Assembly: GCF_900105125.1 (NCBI RefSeq)
Contig: NZ_LT629750.1
Coordinates: 4,863,001 to 4,927,000 of the forward strand
From: Bradyrhizobium canariense
Lineage (GTDB): Bacteria > Pseudomonadota > Alphaproteobacteria > Rhizobiales > Xanthobacteraceae
DNA length: 64,000 bases
Direction of reading: 5' to 3'
Part shown: piece by piece, positions 27,656-36,989 of the stretch
Numbering within the stretch: the first letter of the stretch is position 1
How the letters are laid out: the number at the start of each line of letters is the position of its first letter
Translations under genes and position numbers: made by a program
The notes under the pieces: model-generated
Databases searched by the model: none
What the model was told of the DNA's origin: nothing
The model's input: only the letters and a program-made list of their open reading frames with translations

Positions 27656-29935
27656 ATGACTATCTATAATGGAATTGGGATCAACAGCCGCTCGAACCTG
27701 TCGCGAATAGTCAGGCTGCTGCTGTTCCTTGTGATGCAGGGTGTTGCCGTAATCCTGGTCGGGTTCGCAGCATTGTTTTTGAGCTTCGAGCCGGTGTGGT
27801 CGGCCGAAGGCCCGCAATCGGCCCTTGTCAGGCCTAGCGATGCGCGGACCGGCTCGCTGCTGTTGAAAACCGATGATGGCTACGCCGACGCCACGCGACT
27901 CGGCGTCGATGTCGACCTCACCGTTTCAGGTCCAACGATCCGCGCCCGCGTTACGCAGGTCTTCCGCAACCCGACGCAAGACTGGGTGGAAGCAACCTAT
28001 GTCTATCCGCTGCCAGAGGGCGGCGCCGTCGATACGCTCAAGATGGTGGTCGGCGACCGCGTCATCGTCGGCGATATCAGAGAGCGGCAGCAGGCCCGCG
28101 TCATCTACGAGCAGGCCCGCTCGAACGGACAGAAGGCTGCGCTGACCGAACAGGAACGGCCCAACATCTTCACCAACTCGGTCGCCAATATCGGCCCCGG
28201 CGAAACCGTGCTGATACAGATCGAATATCAGGAGCCGGTGCATCAATCCGGCAACGAGTTCTCGCTGCGTGTGCCGCTGGTGATCGGCCCGCGCTACAAT
28301 CCCGCGCCGGTGGTGCAGAGCGTCGACTTGCGCGCCGATGGCGGCGGCTGGGGATCGGCCACTTCGGACCCGGTACCGGACCATGACCGCATCACGCCGC
28401 CGGTACTGGACCCCGCGCAAAACGCACCCGTAAACCCGACCAGCATCACGGTTCACCTGCAAGCGGGTTTTCCGCTCGGCGAAGTGAAGAGCCATCATCA
28501 CGCGGTGAAGATCGAAAGCCCTGACAGTGCGACACGCATCATCCGGCTTGCCGAAGGCGAGGTTGCGGCCGATCGCGACTTCGAGCTGACCTGGAAACCA
28601 TCAGCCGAAAAGGCGCCGTCGGTCGGACTGTTCCGCGAGCATGTCGGCAACGCCGACTATCTGCTGGCCTTTGTCACGCCGCCCTCGGTGGAGCAGGCCG
28701 AGAGAAAGCCACTGCCGCGCGAAGTGGTGTTCGTCATCGACAATTCCGGTTCAATGGGTGGCACTTCAATCGTGCAGGCCAAGGCGAGCCTGATCTATGC
28801 GCTCGGCCGTTTGCAGCCCAGCGACCGCTTCAACGTCATCCGTTTCGATCACACCATGGATGTGCTGTTCCCGGATTCGGTGCCGGCCGATGCCCAGCAT
28901 ATCGGTCAAGCCACGTCGTTCGTAACTGCGTTGCAGGCTGCCGGTGGTACGGAAATGGTGCCGGCGATGCGCGCGGCGCTGACCGACAACAATAACGACG
29001 GCGATACGAACTACCTTCGTCAGGTCGTGTTCCTGACGGATGGCGATATCGGCAACGAGCAGCAATTGTTCGAAACCATCACGGCGATGCGCGGCCGCTC
29101 GCGCGTGTTCATGGTCGGCATCGGCTCGGCGCCCAACACCTATCTGATGACCCGCGCCGCCGAACTCGGGCGGGGCGCTTTTACCCATATCGGCTCGGTC
29201 GATCAGGTCGAGGAGCGGATGCGCGATCTGTTTGCCAAGCTCGAGAATCCTGCCGTCACCGGCCTCACCGCGAAATTTTCCGATGCGGCGGCCGACATCA
29301 CGCCGGCCGCGATCCCCGATCTCTATCGCGATGAACCGCTGGTGCTGGCGGCAAAACTCGACAAGCTCGCAGGCTCGGTCGAGATCAAGGGGCGTATCGG
29401 CGACCGGCCCTGGGTCGTGACCTTGCCGCTGGCAAAGGCGGCGGAGGGCAAGGGCCTTTCCAAGCTGTGGGCACGTCGCAAGATCAGCGATGCCGAAATC
29501 GCACGCACGACGCGGCAAGTAAGCCCGGAGCAAGCCGACAAGACCATTCTCGCGCTGGCGCTGGAACATCAACTCGTGAGCCGGCTGACCAGTCTGGTCG
29601 CGATCGACAAGACACCGAGCCGTCCTGAAGGCGAGCCACTGAAACTCACCGAACTTCCGCTCAACCTGCCGGCAGGCTGGGATTTTGCCAAGGTCTTCGG
29701 CGAGCGCCCGCAACTGCCGACGCCGCCGACGGAACGGCGCGCTGACGTCGGTGATGGCCGGGTTCAAGTCGCGGCAGCGAAGCGTCCGCTCCCGATGGTC
29801 GCGCCCATCCCCGACACGGTCAGGCTGCCGAAGACGGCGACCGATGCCGAACTCAAGATGATCACAGGTCTGATCCTGCTGGCGCTGAGCCTGATCCTGC
29901 TCGTGTTCAACCGGCGTCCGATGTTTGCGCGCTGA
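27656..29935 (+). CDS. VIT and VWA domain protein, sortase substrate
   Basis: 759-residue exported surface or periplasmic protein related to inter-alpha-trypsin-inhibitor heavy chains. Order: N-terminal signal/membrane helix (LLLFLVMQGVAVILVGFAALF), VIT domain (about 65-190; ARVTQVFRNPTQDWVEATYVYPLPE), VWA domain with an intact MIDAS (VIDNSGSMGG), and a C-terminal sorting signal: LPKTATDAEL, hydrophobic helix, then basic NRRPMFAR. That tail defines a substrate for the proteobacterial sortase encoded next. ATG 27656 (GGGAG before it) is used; the frame is open further upstream but the signal starts here. Probable role: adhesive or cation-binding surface protein. Confidence 0.9.
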   Translation: MTIYNGIGINSRSNLSRIVRLLLFLVMQGVAVILVGFAALFLSFEPVWSAEGPQSALVRPSDARTGSLLLKTDDGYADATRLGVDVDLTVSGPTIRARVTQVFRNPTQDWVEATYVYPLPEGGAVDTLKMVVGDRVIVGDIRERQQARVIYEQARSNGQKAALTEQERPNIFTNSVANIGPGETVLIQIEYQEPVHQSGNEFSLRVPLVIGPRYNPAPVVQSVDLRADGGGWGSATSDPVPDHDRITPPVLDPAQNAPVNPTSITVHLQAGFPLGEVKSHHHAVKIESPDSATRIIRLAEGEVAADRDFELTWKPSAEKAPSVGLFREHVGNADYLLAFVTPPSVEQAERKPLPREVVFVIDNSGSMGGTSIVQAKASLIYALGRLQPSDRFNVIRFDHTMDVLFPDSVPADAQHIGQATSFVTALQAAGGTEMVPAMRAALTDNNNDGDTNYLRQVVFLTDGDIGNEQQLFETITAMRGRSRVFMVGIGSAPNTYLMTRAAELGRGAFTHIGSVDQVEERMRDLFAKLENPAVTGLTAKFSDAAADITPAAIPDLYRDEPLVLAAKLDKLAGSVEIKGRIGDRPWVVTLPLAKAAEGKGLSKLWARRKISDAEIARTTRQVSPEQADKTILALALEHQLVSRLTSLVAIDKTPSRPEGEPLKLTELPLNLPAGWDFAKVFGERPQLPTPPTERRADVGDGRVQVAAAKRPLPMVAPIPDTVRLPKTATDAELKMITGLILLALSLILLVFNRRPMFAR

Positions 29936-30024
29936 CGCCGCATGAACGGAGGCGCCACCACCCTCCTCCCGCAAGCGCGCGCGGCCTCCCGTTCCCCCGG
30001 GCCGCGCGCGCAACTTTCCACCAT

Positions 30025-30111
30025 CGTCATTGCTGGCGAAGCGAAGGAATCCAGAGATTTCACCACGGAAACAGTCTGGATTGCTTCGTCGCTTCGCTCC
30101 TCGCAATGACG
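30025..30111. repeat. Long REP-like inverted repeat between sortase substrate and sortase
   Basis: CGTCATTGC at 30025 pairs with GCAATGACG ending at 30111. The two arms (about 31 and 37 bases, imperfect) surround a 19-base centre with CACCACGGAAACAG. This repeat type is abundant between genes in Bradyrhizobium-like genomes (background knowledge). It could stabilise or separate the two messages. Confidence 0.8.
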
Positions 30112-30125
30112 GAAGGACAAAGCCA

Positions 30126-30695
30126 ATGCAACGCATCGTCGCCCCTTTCCTGTTCGCGCTCGCGGGTCTCGTGCTGTTCGGACAGGGCGCCTACATCCAG
30201 GCCAAGGCATTGCTCGCGCAGGTTCTGCTTGAGCGGGCCTTTGCCGAGGCCATCGCCACCGGTCACGAAACAAAACCCTGGGGCTGGGCGGATACCTGGC
30301 CAGTTGCACGCATTGAGGTGAAACGGCTTGGCGCCAGCGCCATCGTGCTTGCCGGAAGCAGCGGGCAAGCCCTCGCCTTCGGTCCGGGTCATGTCGAGCT
30401 AACGCCCGATGCCGGCGAGCGCGGCGTGGCCGTCTACGCCGCGCATCGCGATACGCATTTCCGCTTTCTGCGTGATGTCGCCATCGGCGACGAGATCGAT
30501 GTCATGCGAAGCGACGGCAGGATGTTCCGCTACCGGGCCGACGCCAGCTCGGTCGTGCGTTTTGACAACTCAGGGATTGACCCGCTGAGTAACGGCCACG
30601 AACTGATCCTGTCGACCTGCTGGCCGTTCGATGCACTGACACCGGGACCCGAACGTTATCTCCTGCACGCCACCATGATCGGACCCGATGCCTGA
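30126..30695 (+). CDS. Sortase, proteobacterial class (GN-type)
   Basis: 189-residue membrane-anchored cysteine transpeptidase that cleaves an LP-x-T signal. An N-terminal helix (VAPFLFALAGLVLFGQGAYI) is followed by the sortase barrel. The catalytic triad residues are visible as His in AHRDTHF, Cys in STCWPFD and Arg in PERYLLHA. ATG 30126 is chosen because the helix begins at once. Its substrate is the preceding VIT/VWA protein with LPKTAT. Sortase plus one dedicated target is a known Gram-negative pairing; the acceptor to which it links the protein is unknown. Confidence 0.92.
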   Translation: MQRIVAPFLFALAGLVLFGQGAYIQAKALLAQVLLERAFAEAIATGHETKPWGWADTWPVARIEVKRLGASAIVLAGSSGQALAFGPGHVELTPDAGERGVAVYAAHRDTHFRFLRDVAIGDEIDVMRSDGRMFRYRADASSVVRFDNSGIDPLSNGHELILSTCWPFDALTPGPERYLLHATMIGPDA

Positions 30696-30775
30696 TTGCA
30701 TGCGTCAGGCTATTTAAATTGCGCCAGTCCCGTGAGATGTTTCGGCTTGAACGCCCTCGAAACTGAAGCGCTGCC

Positions 30776-31495
30776 ATGATGCACTCCCAAGTTCACTACC
30801 TGCCGATGACCCCGGGATTGTTTTCGATCCTGGTGGTCCTGCTGGCCGGGCTGGTCATCCTGATTCAGCTCCGCATTCTCAGATATGCCTATATGCGGCT
30901 CGGGGTGGGACCCGGCGTGGCGCTGCTATTGCTGTTCGGGTCGCTGATCGGCAGCTATTTCAATATTCCTGTCACGGTCCTGCCGGGAACGCCGGTCAGA
31001 TCCGGCCAGATCGTGGAATTCTACGGCATGCGCTATATCGTGCCGCTCGTGGCGCAATGGCCCGGTACGGTTCTGGCGGTGAATATCGGCGGCGCGGTGA
31101 TCCCGGCATTGATGTCCGCCTATCTCGTTATCCGATATCAGCTCTGGCTCAAGGCAACGCTGGCTGTGGTCGCGATCGCCTTCATCATCCATTCGATGGC
31201 CACGCCGGTGCAGGGCATCGGCATCGCGGTTCCGGTATTCGCACCCGTCGTGACCACGGCAATCCTGGCGTTTATCCTTTCCCGCGAATACGCGCCGCCA
31301 CTGGCCTATATCGGCGGCTCGATGGGAACGCTTGTTGGCGCCGATCTTCTCAATCTCGACAAGATCAGCGGGCTCGGTGCGCCGGTGGCCTCGATCGGCG
31401 GCGCGGGAACCTTCGACGGCATCTTTCTCACCGGCATTCTTGCGGTGCTACTCGCCGGTATAGCCTCGCCATCGCGCATGCGGCCGGGTCGGTAG
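30776..31495 (+). CDS. DUF1614 integral membrane protein
   Basis: 239-residue polytopic inner-membrane protein with about seven hydrophobic segments, matching the DUF1614 family as I know it (conserved SLIGSYFNIPV, VNIGGAVIPALMSAYL and VGADLLNL segments). Function is not established for the family. It follows the sortase gene by 80 bp in the same direction and may be cotranscribed, but a role in surface protein attachment is only a guess. The first two codons are both ATG, so the start may be 30779. The next gene is convergent. Confidence 0.8.
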   Translation: MMHSQVHYLPMTPGLFSILVVLLAGLVILIQLRILRYAYMRLGVGPGVALLLLFGSLIGSYFNIPVTVLPGTPVRSGQIVEFYGMRYIVPLVAQWPGTVLAVNIGGAVIPALMSAYLVIRYQLWLKATLAVVAIAFIIHSMATPVQGIGIAVPVFAPVVTTAILAFILSREYAPPLAYIGGSMGTLVGADLLNLDKISGLGAPVASIGGAGTFDGIFLTGILAVLLAGIASPSRMRPGR

Positions 31496-31521
31496 AGAAG
31501 TAACCGCGACCAACATCGCCT

Positions 31522-31860
31522 TTAGTGGCTGATCATCCACGGACGCGCGGTCGGAAAGCTCTTTGCGCCGCTTCGGGTTTTCTTCACCAGGCGTGACGGC
31601 TTGCCGGAACAGCATCCGCAGCCCGGTGCATGCGACGCCTTGTATTCGCCGAGCGTCTTGGGCGCGTTGGCGCTGCGCTCATTGGTGGCATGGGCCTTCC
31701 GCCTGTCGGAGGGCATGCAGAAAAAGTTCGGCGCTGTCAGGATCGCGCGCGGCGATACGCTCGCGCATTGCGGACAATCCTGCGGCGCGTCGCATTCCGA
31801 CATCGGCCGCATATCCGTGAACGGACCGCAATCGTTGCAGAGATAGTCATAGACCGGCAT
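31522..31860 (-). CDS. fmdB: FmdB-family zinc-ribbon protein
   Basis: 112-residue protein with an N-terminal zinc ribbon (MPVYDYLCNDCG ... CDAPQDCPQC, two Cys pairs), the signature of FmdB. In Methylophilus the fmd cluster carries a gene of this type next to formamidase and the amide transporter, and it was proposed to be regulatory. A second Cys group (PGCGCCSGK) near residue 80 is an addition I cannot explain. Last gene of the urt-fmd operon, 93 bp after formamidase. Confidence 0.85.
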   Translation of the reverse strand: MPVYDYLCNDCGPFTDMRPMSECDAPQDCPQCASVSPRAILTAPNFFCMPSDRRKAHATNERSANAPKTLGEYKASHAPGCGCCSGKPSRLVKKTRSGAKSFPTARPWMISH

Positions 31861-31953
31861 GTTGATTTCCCGCGCAATTGAAATTCGACCACATCAGCGG
31901 CGGCGGATGCGGGACGGCCAATACGCACCATCCCGCATCCCGTCGCGCAGGGA

Positions 31954-33183
31954 TCATTTGTCTGGCGAGAGCGCCACGTCGACACCGCCCTTGATATGCT
32001 TGATCGGCCCAGCCGACGACGGCATGATATCGAAATCGAAGATTTCGGTGGGCAAATACAGCGTGGCGCAGGCATTCGGAACGTCGACAACGCCGCTGAT
32101 ATGCCCTTGCACCGGAGCTACGCCCAGAATCGTATAGGCCTGTGCGCCGGAATAGCCGAACTTCTTGAGATATTCGATCGCGTTCAGGCAGGCCTGTCGA
32201 TAGGCGATGTGAACGTCGAGATAGTGCTGCTTGCCGCTCTCATCGACCGAGATGCCCTCGAAGATCAAATAGTCCTTGTAGTTCGGCGTGATCGGCGACG
32301 GCTTGAAGATGGGATTCTTGATCCCGTATTTCGAGACGCCATCCTTGATCACGTCGACCTTGATGTGCAGCCAGCCGGCCATCTCGATCGCGCCGCAGAA
32401 GGTGATCTCGCCGTCGCCCTGGCTGAAATGCAGGTCGCCCATCGAGAGGCCACCGCCGGGCACGTAAACGGGGAAATAAATCTTCGAGCCGCGCGACAGA
32501 TCCTTGATATCGCAATTGCCGCCGTGCTCGCGCGGAGGCACCGTCCGAGCGCCCTCAGCGCCGATCTTGGCCTTGATATCCCCTTTGGCACGACCGGCGT
32601 GAGCGGTCGGAGCGAAAGGGGGATTGGCCAGCCCCGGCACGCGCGTTGGGTTGGTCGCAATCAGCGCACTTTCCCGCTCGTTCCAGGTCGACAGCAGCTT
32701 CGGATCGGGCAAGCAGCCGATCAGTCCCGGATGGACCAGACCAGCAAAATTGACGCCGGGCACATGACGCGACGAGGTGAACAGGCCCTTGATATCCCAG
32801 ATCGACTTCTGCGCCAGCGGGAAATGTTCGGTCAGAAACCCGCCGCCATTTTGCTTGGAGAAGAAGCCATTGAAGCCCCACAGGCTCTCCTTCTTCGGGC
32901 CGACGTCAAGCAGGTCGACCACCAGGAGATCGCCGGGCTCCGCGCCCTTGACGCCGATCGGGCCGGACAGGAAATGCACGATCGACAGATCGATGTCGCG
33001 GACGTCATCGGCAGAATCGTTGTTCTTGATGAAGCCGCCGGTCCAGTCATAGGTCTCGACGATGAAATCATCGCCCGGATTGACCCAGGCCACCATCGGA
33101 ACGTCAGGATGCCAGCGGTTGTGGATCATGTCGTTTTCGTAGGCCGACTGCGTGAGATCGACCTTGATCAGTGTATCTGGCAT
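31954..33183 (-). CDS. fmdA: Formamidase
   Basis: 409-residue cytoplasmic amidohydrolase of the acetamidase/formamidase (FmdA_AmdA) family: formamide + H2O gives formate and ammonia. The family regions GDDFIVETYDWTGGF near residue 40, GGNCDIKDL and LSMGDLHFSQGDGE (metal and active-site region) are intact, and the length matches formamidases. ATG 33183 follows AGGGGAGC. It is directly downstream of urtABCDE in one operon, so the transporter and enzyme together make short-chain amides usable as a nitrogen source. Confidence 0.93.
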   Translation of the reverse strand: MPDTLIKVDLTQSAYENDMIHNRWHPDVPMVAWVNPGDDFIVETYDWTGGFIKNNDSADDVRDIDLSIVHFLSGPIGVKGAEPGDLLVVDLLDVGPKKESLWGFNGFFSKQNGGGFLTEHFPLAQKSIWDIKGLFTSSRHVPGVNFAGLVHPGLIGCLPDPKLLSTWNERESALIATNPTRVPGLANPPFAPTAHAGRAKGDIKAKIGAEGARTVPPREHGGNCDIKDLSRGSKIYFPVYVPGGGLSMGDLHFSQGDGEITFCGAIEMAGWLHIKVDVIKDGVSKYGIKNPIFKPSPITPNYKDYLIFEGISVDESGKQHYLDVHIAYRQACLNAIEYLKKFGYSGAQAYTILGVAPVQGHISGVVDVPNACATLYLPTEIFDFDIMPSSAGPIKHIKGGVDVALSPDK

Positions 33184-33219
33184 CAAAAAGCTCCCCTGTT
33201 TTACGAGTTAAGGTACGAT

Positions 33220-33909
33220 TTAGACCGACAAGTACTTCGAGATCTGCGCCGCATCGACGTTGTCGCGCGTATCGTCGCGAACGATCTCGCCGTTCTCGAT
33301 GACGAGAACCCGGTCTGCGATATCGAGCGCAAAGCTCAGAACCTGCTCGGAGACCACGATCGACAATCCGCGTTCGTCGCGAATACGTTTCAGCGTGCGT
33401 GCCATCTCCCGGATGATCGACGGCTGGATGCCCTCGGTCGGCTCATCCAGCAAAAGCACCTTGGGCTTGGTGGCAAGCGCACGCGCGATCGCCAATTGCT
33501 GCTGCTGGCCGCCGGACAGGTTGCCGCCGCGACGGCCCTTCATTTCCAGGAGCACCGGAAACAGCTCGTAAATATCGCCCGGCACTTCGGATTCGCCTGA
33601 CGCGACGAGGCCGGTCTCGATATTCTCCTGCACCGTCATGGTCGAAAAGATCATTCGGCCCTGCGGCACATAAGCAAGGCCTTTGGCGACGCGCTCATAG
33701 CTCTTCAAGCTGCTGAGCTCGGTGCCTTCCATGGTCACCGAACCACTCTTGGTCGGCATGATGCCCATCAGCGATTTCATCAGCGTGGTCTTGCCCATGC
33801 CGTTGCGTCCCATGATCGCAACGATCTCGTTCGCCGCCACCGAGACATTGAGGCCGTGCAGCACCTCGCTCTGGCCGTAGGCGACGTGAAGATCCGAGAT
33901 AGCCAGCAT
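33220..33909 (-). CDS. urtE: Urea/short-chain amide ABC transporter ATPase UrtE
   Basis: 229-residue LivF-type ATPase. Walker A GRNGMGKTT, signature LSGGQQQQLAIARAL and Walker B VLLLDEPTEGIQP are intact; the GIQP continuation is characteristic of UrtE. ATG 33909 (AAGGAGC upstream) is right; the open frame extends about 117 codons further upstream through urtD in another frame and is not coding. It works with UrtD and the UrtBC channel. 37 bp separate it from fmdA downstream. Confidence 0.93.
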   Translation of the reverse strand: MLAISDLHVAYGQSEVLHGLNVSVAANEIVAIMGRNGMGKTTLMKSLMGIMPTKSGSVTMEGTELSSLKSYERVAKGLAYVPQGRMIFSTMTVQENIETGLVASGESEVPGDIYELFPVLLEMKGRRGGNLSGGQQQQLAIARALATKPKVLLLDEPTEGIQPSIIREMARTLKRIRDERGLSIVVSEQVLSFALDIADRVLVIENGEIVRDDTRDNVDAAQISKYLSV

Positions 33910-33934
33910 CAAAGCGCTCCTTGTCTTTCGTGGG

Positions 33935-33984
33935 GCATCATCTTGTCCGAAAGCCGGACTCCCCTTTCCCAGTCCATGCTCTAG
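33935..33984. repeat. Dispersed palindromic repeat, copy 2 (overlaps urtD stop)
   Basis: A diverged copy of the 11461-11510 repeat (GCATCATCTTGTCCGAAAGC ... CCATGCTCTAG) between urtD and urtE. Its terminal CTAG (33981-33984) includes the TAG stop codon of urtD. It could reduce translation or stability of the distal part of the operon message. Confidence 0.7.
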
Positions 33985-34736
33985 TGCCCGAGATAGACCT
34001 CGATGACTTTGGGGTCGTTCTTGACGTGCTCCATCGTGCCCTCCGACAGGATCTGCCCCTGGTGCAGAACCGTCACCTTGTGGGCGATGTCCTCGACAAA
34101 TTTCATGTCGTGCTCGATCACCAGCACCGAACGATCCTTGATGATGCGATTGAGCAATTCCGCCGTCTTGACGCGTTCGCTGACGCTCATGCCGGCAACC
34201 GGCTCGTCCAACATCAACAGGTCCGGGTCCTGGATCAGCAGCATTCCGATCTCGAGCCACTGCTTCTGGCCGTGGCTGAGCAGGTCCGCATACATGTTCA
34301 GCTTGTCCTTCAGGAAAATCATCTCCGCGACTTCCTCGACGCGGTCGCGCACCGCGGCATCGCGCTTGAACGTCAGCGCGCCGAACACCGTGCGGCCGCG
34401 CGGATAGGAGATTTCCAGGTTTTCGAACACCGTGAGATCGTCATAGACCGACGGTGTCTGGAATTTTCGCCCGACGCCCGTCTGAACGATCTGGTTCTCC
34501 TTCATCCTGGTCAGCTCCTGGCCACGGAACTGAATCGAGCCGGATGTCGCCTTGGTCTTTCCGCAAATCAGATCGAGCACCGTGGTCTTGCCGGCGCCGT
34601 TGGGCCCGATGATGACTCGGATCTCGTTCTCCTCGACATAGAAGGACAGATCATTGACTGCCTTGAAGCCGTCGAAGGAAACGGTCAGCGACTCGACCGC
34701 GAGCAGGAATTCCTTGGGCTGATGTCCTACGAGCAT
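33981..34736 (-). CDS. urtD: Urea/short-chain amide ABC transporter ATPase UrtD
   Basis: 251-residue LivG-type ATPase with Walker A GPNGAGKTT, signature LSHGQKQWLEIGMLL and Walker B LLMLDEPVAGMS. The LSHGQKQWLEIGM variant is characteristic of UrtD. Only 10 bp lie between the end of urtC and its ATG. It is the partner of UrtE. Its stop codon lies in the dispersed repeat. Confidence 0.93.
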   Translation of the reverse strand: MLVGHQPKEFLLAVESLTVSFDGFKAVNDLSFYVEENEIRVIIGPNGAGKTTVLDLICGKTKATSGSIQFRGQELTRMKENQIVQTGVGRKFQTPSVYDDLTVFENLEISYPRGRTVFGALTFKRDAAVRDRVEEVAEMIFLKDKLNMYADLLSHGQKQWLEIGMLLIQDPDLLMLDEPVAGMSVSERVKTAELLNRIIKDRSVLVIEHDMKFVEDIAHKVTVLHQGQILSEGTMEHVKNDPKVIEVYLGH

Positions 34737-34746
34737 GAATGCCTCC

Positions 34747-35895
34747 TCACTCCGCCGGCGCGCCGTCGGCTACGGACTTGTCGTCCCAGCCGTCACCGGA
34801 TTTCGGTTTACGCGACGAGATCAGGCGATCGATGTGCGGCTGAACATAGTCCTGCCAGATGCCCGACAGACCGTTGGGGAAGGCCAGCACGACGGCGATG
34901 AACAGTGCGCCAAGCCCGAATAGCCAGAGTTGCGGGAACGATTCCGACAGACTCGTCTTGGCGAAGTTCACCAGCAACGTGCCGTAGACCGCGCCGAAGA
35001 TCGACATCCGGCCGCCGACGGCGGTGTAGATCACCATTTCGATCGACGGCACGATCCCGACAAAGGACGGCGACATGAAACCGACGTTCAGCGTGAACAT
35101 GGCGCCGCCGATCGAGGCGAAGATCGCGGCCGCGCAAAACGCGAAAATCTTGAAATTCGCGACGCTATAACCGGAGAAGCGGACGCGATCCTCCTTTTCG
35201 CGCATCGCCACCAGGATGCGGCCGAGCTTGGTCAGGCGGATGAACTGCGCTGCCATGATGCAGCCGAACAGGCACACCACCTCGATGAAATACAGGATCA
35301 GCTTGGCGTGATCGGTACGAATGTCCCAGCCATGCAGCGTTCGCAGGTCGGTGATGCCGTTGATGCCGCCGGTGTAACCCTGCTGGCCGACGATCAGGAT
35401 GGTGAGAATGGCCGCAATCGCCTGCGTGATGATCGCGAAATACACGCCGCCGACCCGGCGCTTGAACATCGCAGCACCAATGATCAGGGAGAAGATGGCG
35501 GGCACCAGCAGGATCGCCAGCACCGTGAAAGTAAAACTGTGAAATGGTTTCCAGAACAGGGGAAGTTGGGTGATCTGATTCCAGTCCATGAAATCAGGGA
35601 TGCCCGGGGTCGACTGGATCTTGGTGTTGGCGACGCTGGAGGCCTCGAGCTTGAGGTACATCGCCATGCAATAGCCGCCGAGGCCGAAGAACACGCCCTG
35701 CCCGAGGCTGAGAATGCCGCCATATCCCCAGCACAACACAAGTCCGATCGCGACAAAGGCGTAAGTCAGGTATTTCGCAACAAGGTTGAGGCGAAAGATG
35801 TCAAGCGTCAGCGGCAGGATAACGAACAGCAGAAGAGCGAGCGTCACAAAGCCGATAAGTTCGGAGCGATTGAAGAAGCGCGAGTTGACAATCAT
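34747..35895 (-). CDS. urtC: Urea/short-chain amide ABC transporter permease UrtC
   Basis: 382-residue LivM-type permease with about ten hydrophobic segments. UrtC-type features are the loop DFMDWNQITQLPLFWKPF and the cytoplasmic GRILVAMREKEDRVRFSGY coupling segment. ATG 35895 is 18 bp after urtB. The hydrophilic C-terminal tail (SRKPKSGDGWDDKS) is normal for the family. It forms the channel with UrtB. Confidence 0.93.
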   Translation of the reverse strand: MIVNSRFFNRSELIGFVTLALLLFVILPLTLDIFRLNLVAKYLTYAFVAIGLVLCWGYGGILSLGQGVFFGLGGYCMAMYLKLEASSVANTKIQSTPGIPDFMDWNQITQLPLFWKPFHSFTFTVLAILLVPAIFSLIIGAAMFKRRVGGVYFAIITQAIAAILTILIVGQQGYTGGINGITDLRTLHGWDIRTDHAKLILYFIEVVCLFGCIMAAQFIRLTKLGRILVAMREKEDRVRFSGYSVANFKIFAFCAAAIFASIGGAMFTLNVGFMSPSFVGIVPSIEMVIYTAVGGRMSIFGAVYGTLLVNFAKTSLSESFPQLWLFGLGALFIAVVLAFPNGLSGIWQDYVQPHIDRLISSRKPKSGDGWDDKSVADGAPAE

Positions 35896-35913
35896 GACCG
35901 TGCTTTCTTGTTC

Positions 35914-36840
35914 TTATTTGCGAACCTTGAGCGCGAAGAGCCCTTGCGGCCGCATCATCAGGATCGCGACGATGGTCAGGAGCGTGATGACCTTAGCCAT
36001 CGACCCCGACAGGAAGAATTCCAGGGTCGATTGAGTCTGGGAGATCGTGAAAGCCGATGCGATGGTGCCGAACAGGCTGGCCGCGCCGCCGAACACGACG
36101 ACAAGGAAGGTATCGACGATGTAGAGCTGGCCTGCGGTCGGACTGGTCGATCCGATCATGGTGAAGGCGCTGCCGGCTATTCCCGCAATGCCGCAGCCGA
36201 GACCGAAGGTGTAGCGGTCAACCTTCTCGGTATTGATGCCGACGGCTCCGGCCATCACGCGGTTCTGCACAACCGCGCGAACCTGTTTGCCCCAACGCGA
36301 CCAGAACAGAACATAGGAGACGGCCAGCGTGATCAATATGGTCAAGACCATCACGAACATGCCGTTGATCGGGATCTGGATGGCGTCGGTGACTTGCCAC
36401 GACCCCATCATCCATTCCGGCAGTTCGACGCCGACCTCACGTGCGCCGAAGATGGAGCGATAGGCCTGCTGCAGGATGAGGCTCAAGCCCCAGGTCGCGA
36501 GCAGCGTATCGAGCGGGCGCTTGTAGAGATGCCGTATCAGCGCCCATTCGACCAGCATGCCAAGCAAGCCCGATGCGATGAAAGCCAGTACCATGGCGAC
36601 GAAGAAGTAGCCGCTGAACAGCGAGGGCAGATATTGCTGAAAGGCGTTCGATGTCATCCAGGTAACGTAGGCGCCCAGGATCATGAATTCGCCGTGCGCC
36701 ATGTTGATGACGCCCATCTGGCCGAAGATGACGGCAAGCCCCAGCGCCATCAGCACGTAGACGGAAAACAGGATCAGCCCTGCGAAACCCTGCATCGCGA
36801 AAATCGCGCCGAGATCGCCGATTGAATAATCACCAAACAT
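35914..36840 (-). CDS. urtB: Urea/short-chain amide ABC transporter permease UrtB
   Basis: 308-residue LivH-type permease of the short UrtB form, without the roughly 200-residue N-terminal extension seen in some UrtB proteins. Membrane segments alternate with the family stretches GVINMAHGEFMILGAY near residue 45 and NRVMAGAVGINTEKVDRYTF (coupling loop). ATG 36840 is followed by a normal permease start. It lies 149 bp downstream of urtA, a gap holding a hairpin. Confidence 0.93.
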   Translation of the reverse strand: MFGDYSIGDLGAIFAMQGFAGLILFSVYVLMALGLAVIFGQMGVINMAHGEFMILGAYVTWMTSNAFQQYLPSLFSGYFFVAMVLAFIASGLLGMLVEWALIRHLYKRPLDTLLATWGLSLILQQAYRSIFGAREVGVELPEWMMGSWQVTDAIQIPINGMFVMVLTILITLAVSYVLFWSRWGKQVRAVVQNRVMAGAVGINTEKVDRYTFGLGCGIAGIAGSAFTMIGSTSPTAGQLYIVDTFLVVVFGGAASLFGTIASAFTISQTQSTLEFFLSGSMAKVITLLTIVAILMMRPQGLFALKVRK

Positions 36841-36916
36841 GATCTGTCCTCCGTGGTCAGGCAGGCGTGGTCAGTCAGGCCCGCGCCGCGAACGGATTCG
36901 CGACGCCGGGATTGAA

Positions 36917-36939
36917 GGCGTGGGCCAGCGGTCCACGCC
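36917..36939 (-). promoter_or_regulatory. Intercistronic hairpin between urtA and urtB
   Basis: GGCGTGG (36917-36923) and CCACGCC (36933-36939) make a 7-bp GC-rich stem in the 149-bp gap after urtA. Such hairpins after a binding-protein gene commonly protect its mRNA 3' end, giving more binding protein than permease. No T-run follows, so full termination is unlikely. Confidence 0.45.
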
Positions 36940-36989
36940 AGAAGCGACGGATGAACGCGTCAGGTTAGGATCGATCTCACCGATGACCC

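Noticed and set aside
28766..30136. 456-codon minus-strand open frame starting in the REP-like repeat
   Set aside because: Its N-terminus is the translated repeat and the rest is antisense to the VIT/VWA gene.
34930..36825. 631-codon plus-strand open frame
   Set aside because: Antisense to urtC and urtB, which are clearly coding; low-complexity Arg/Asp/His composition.
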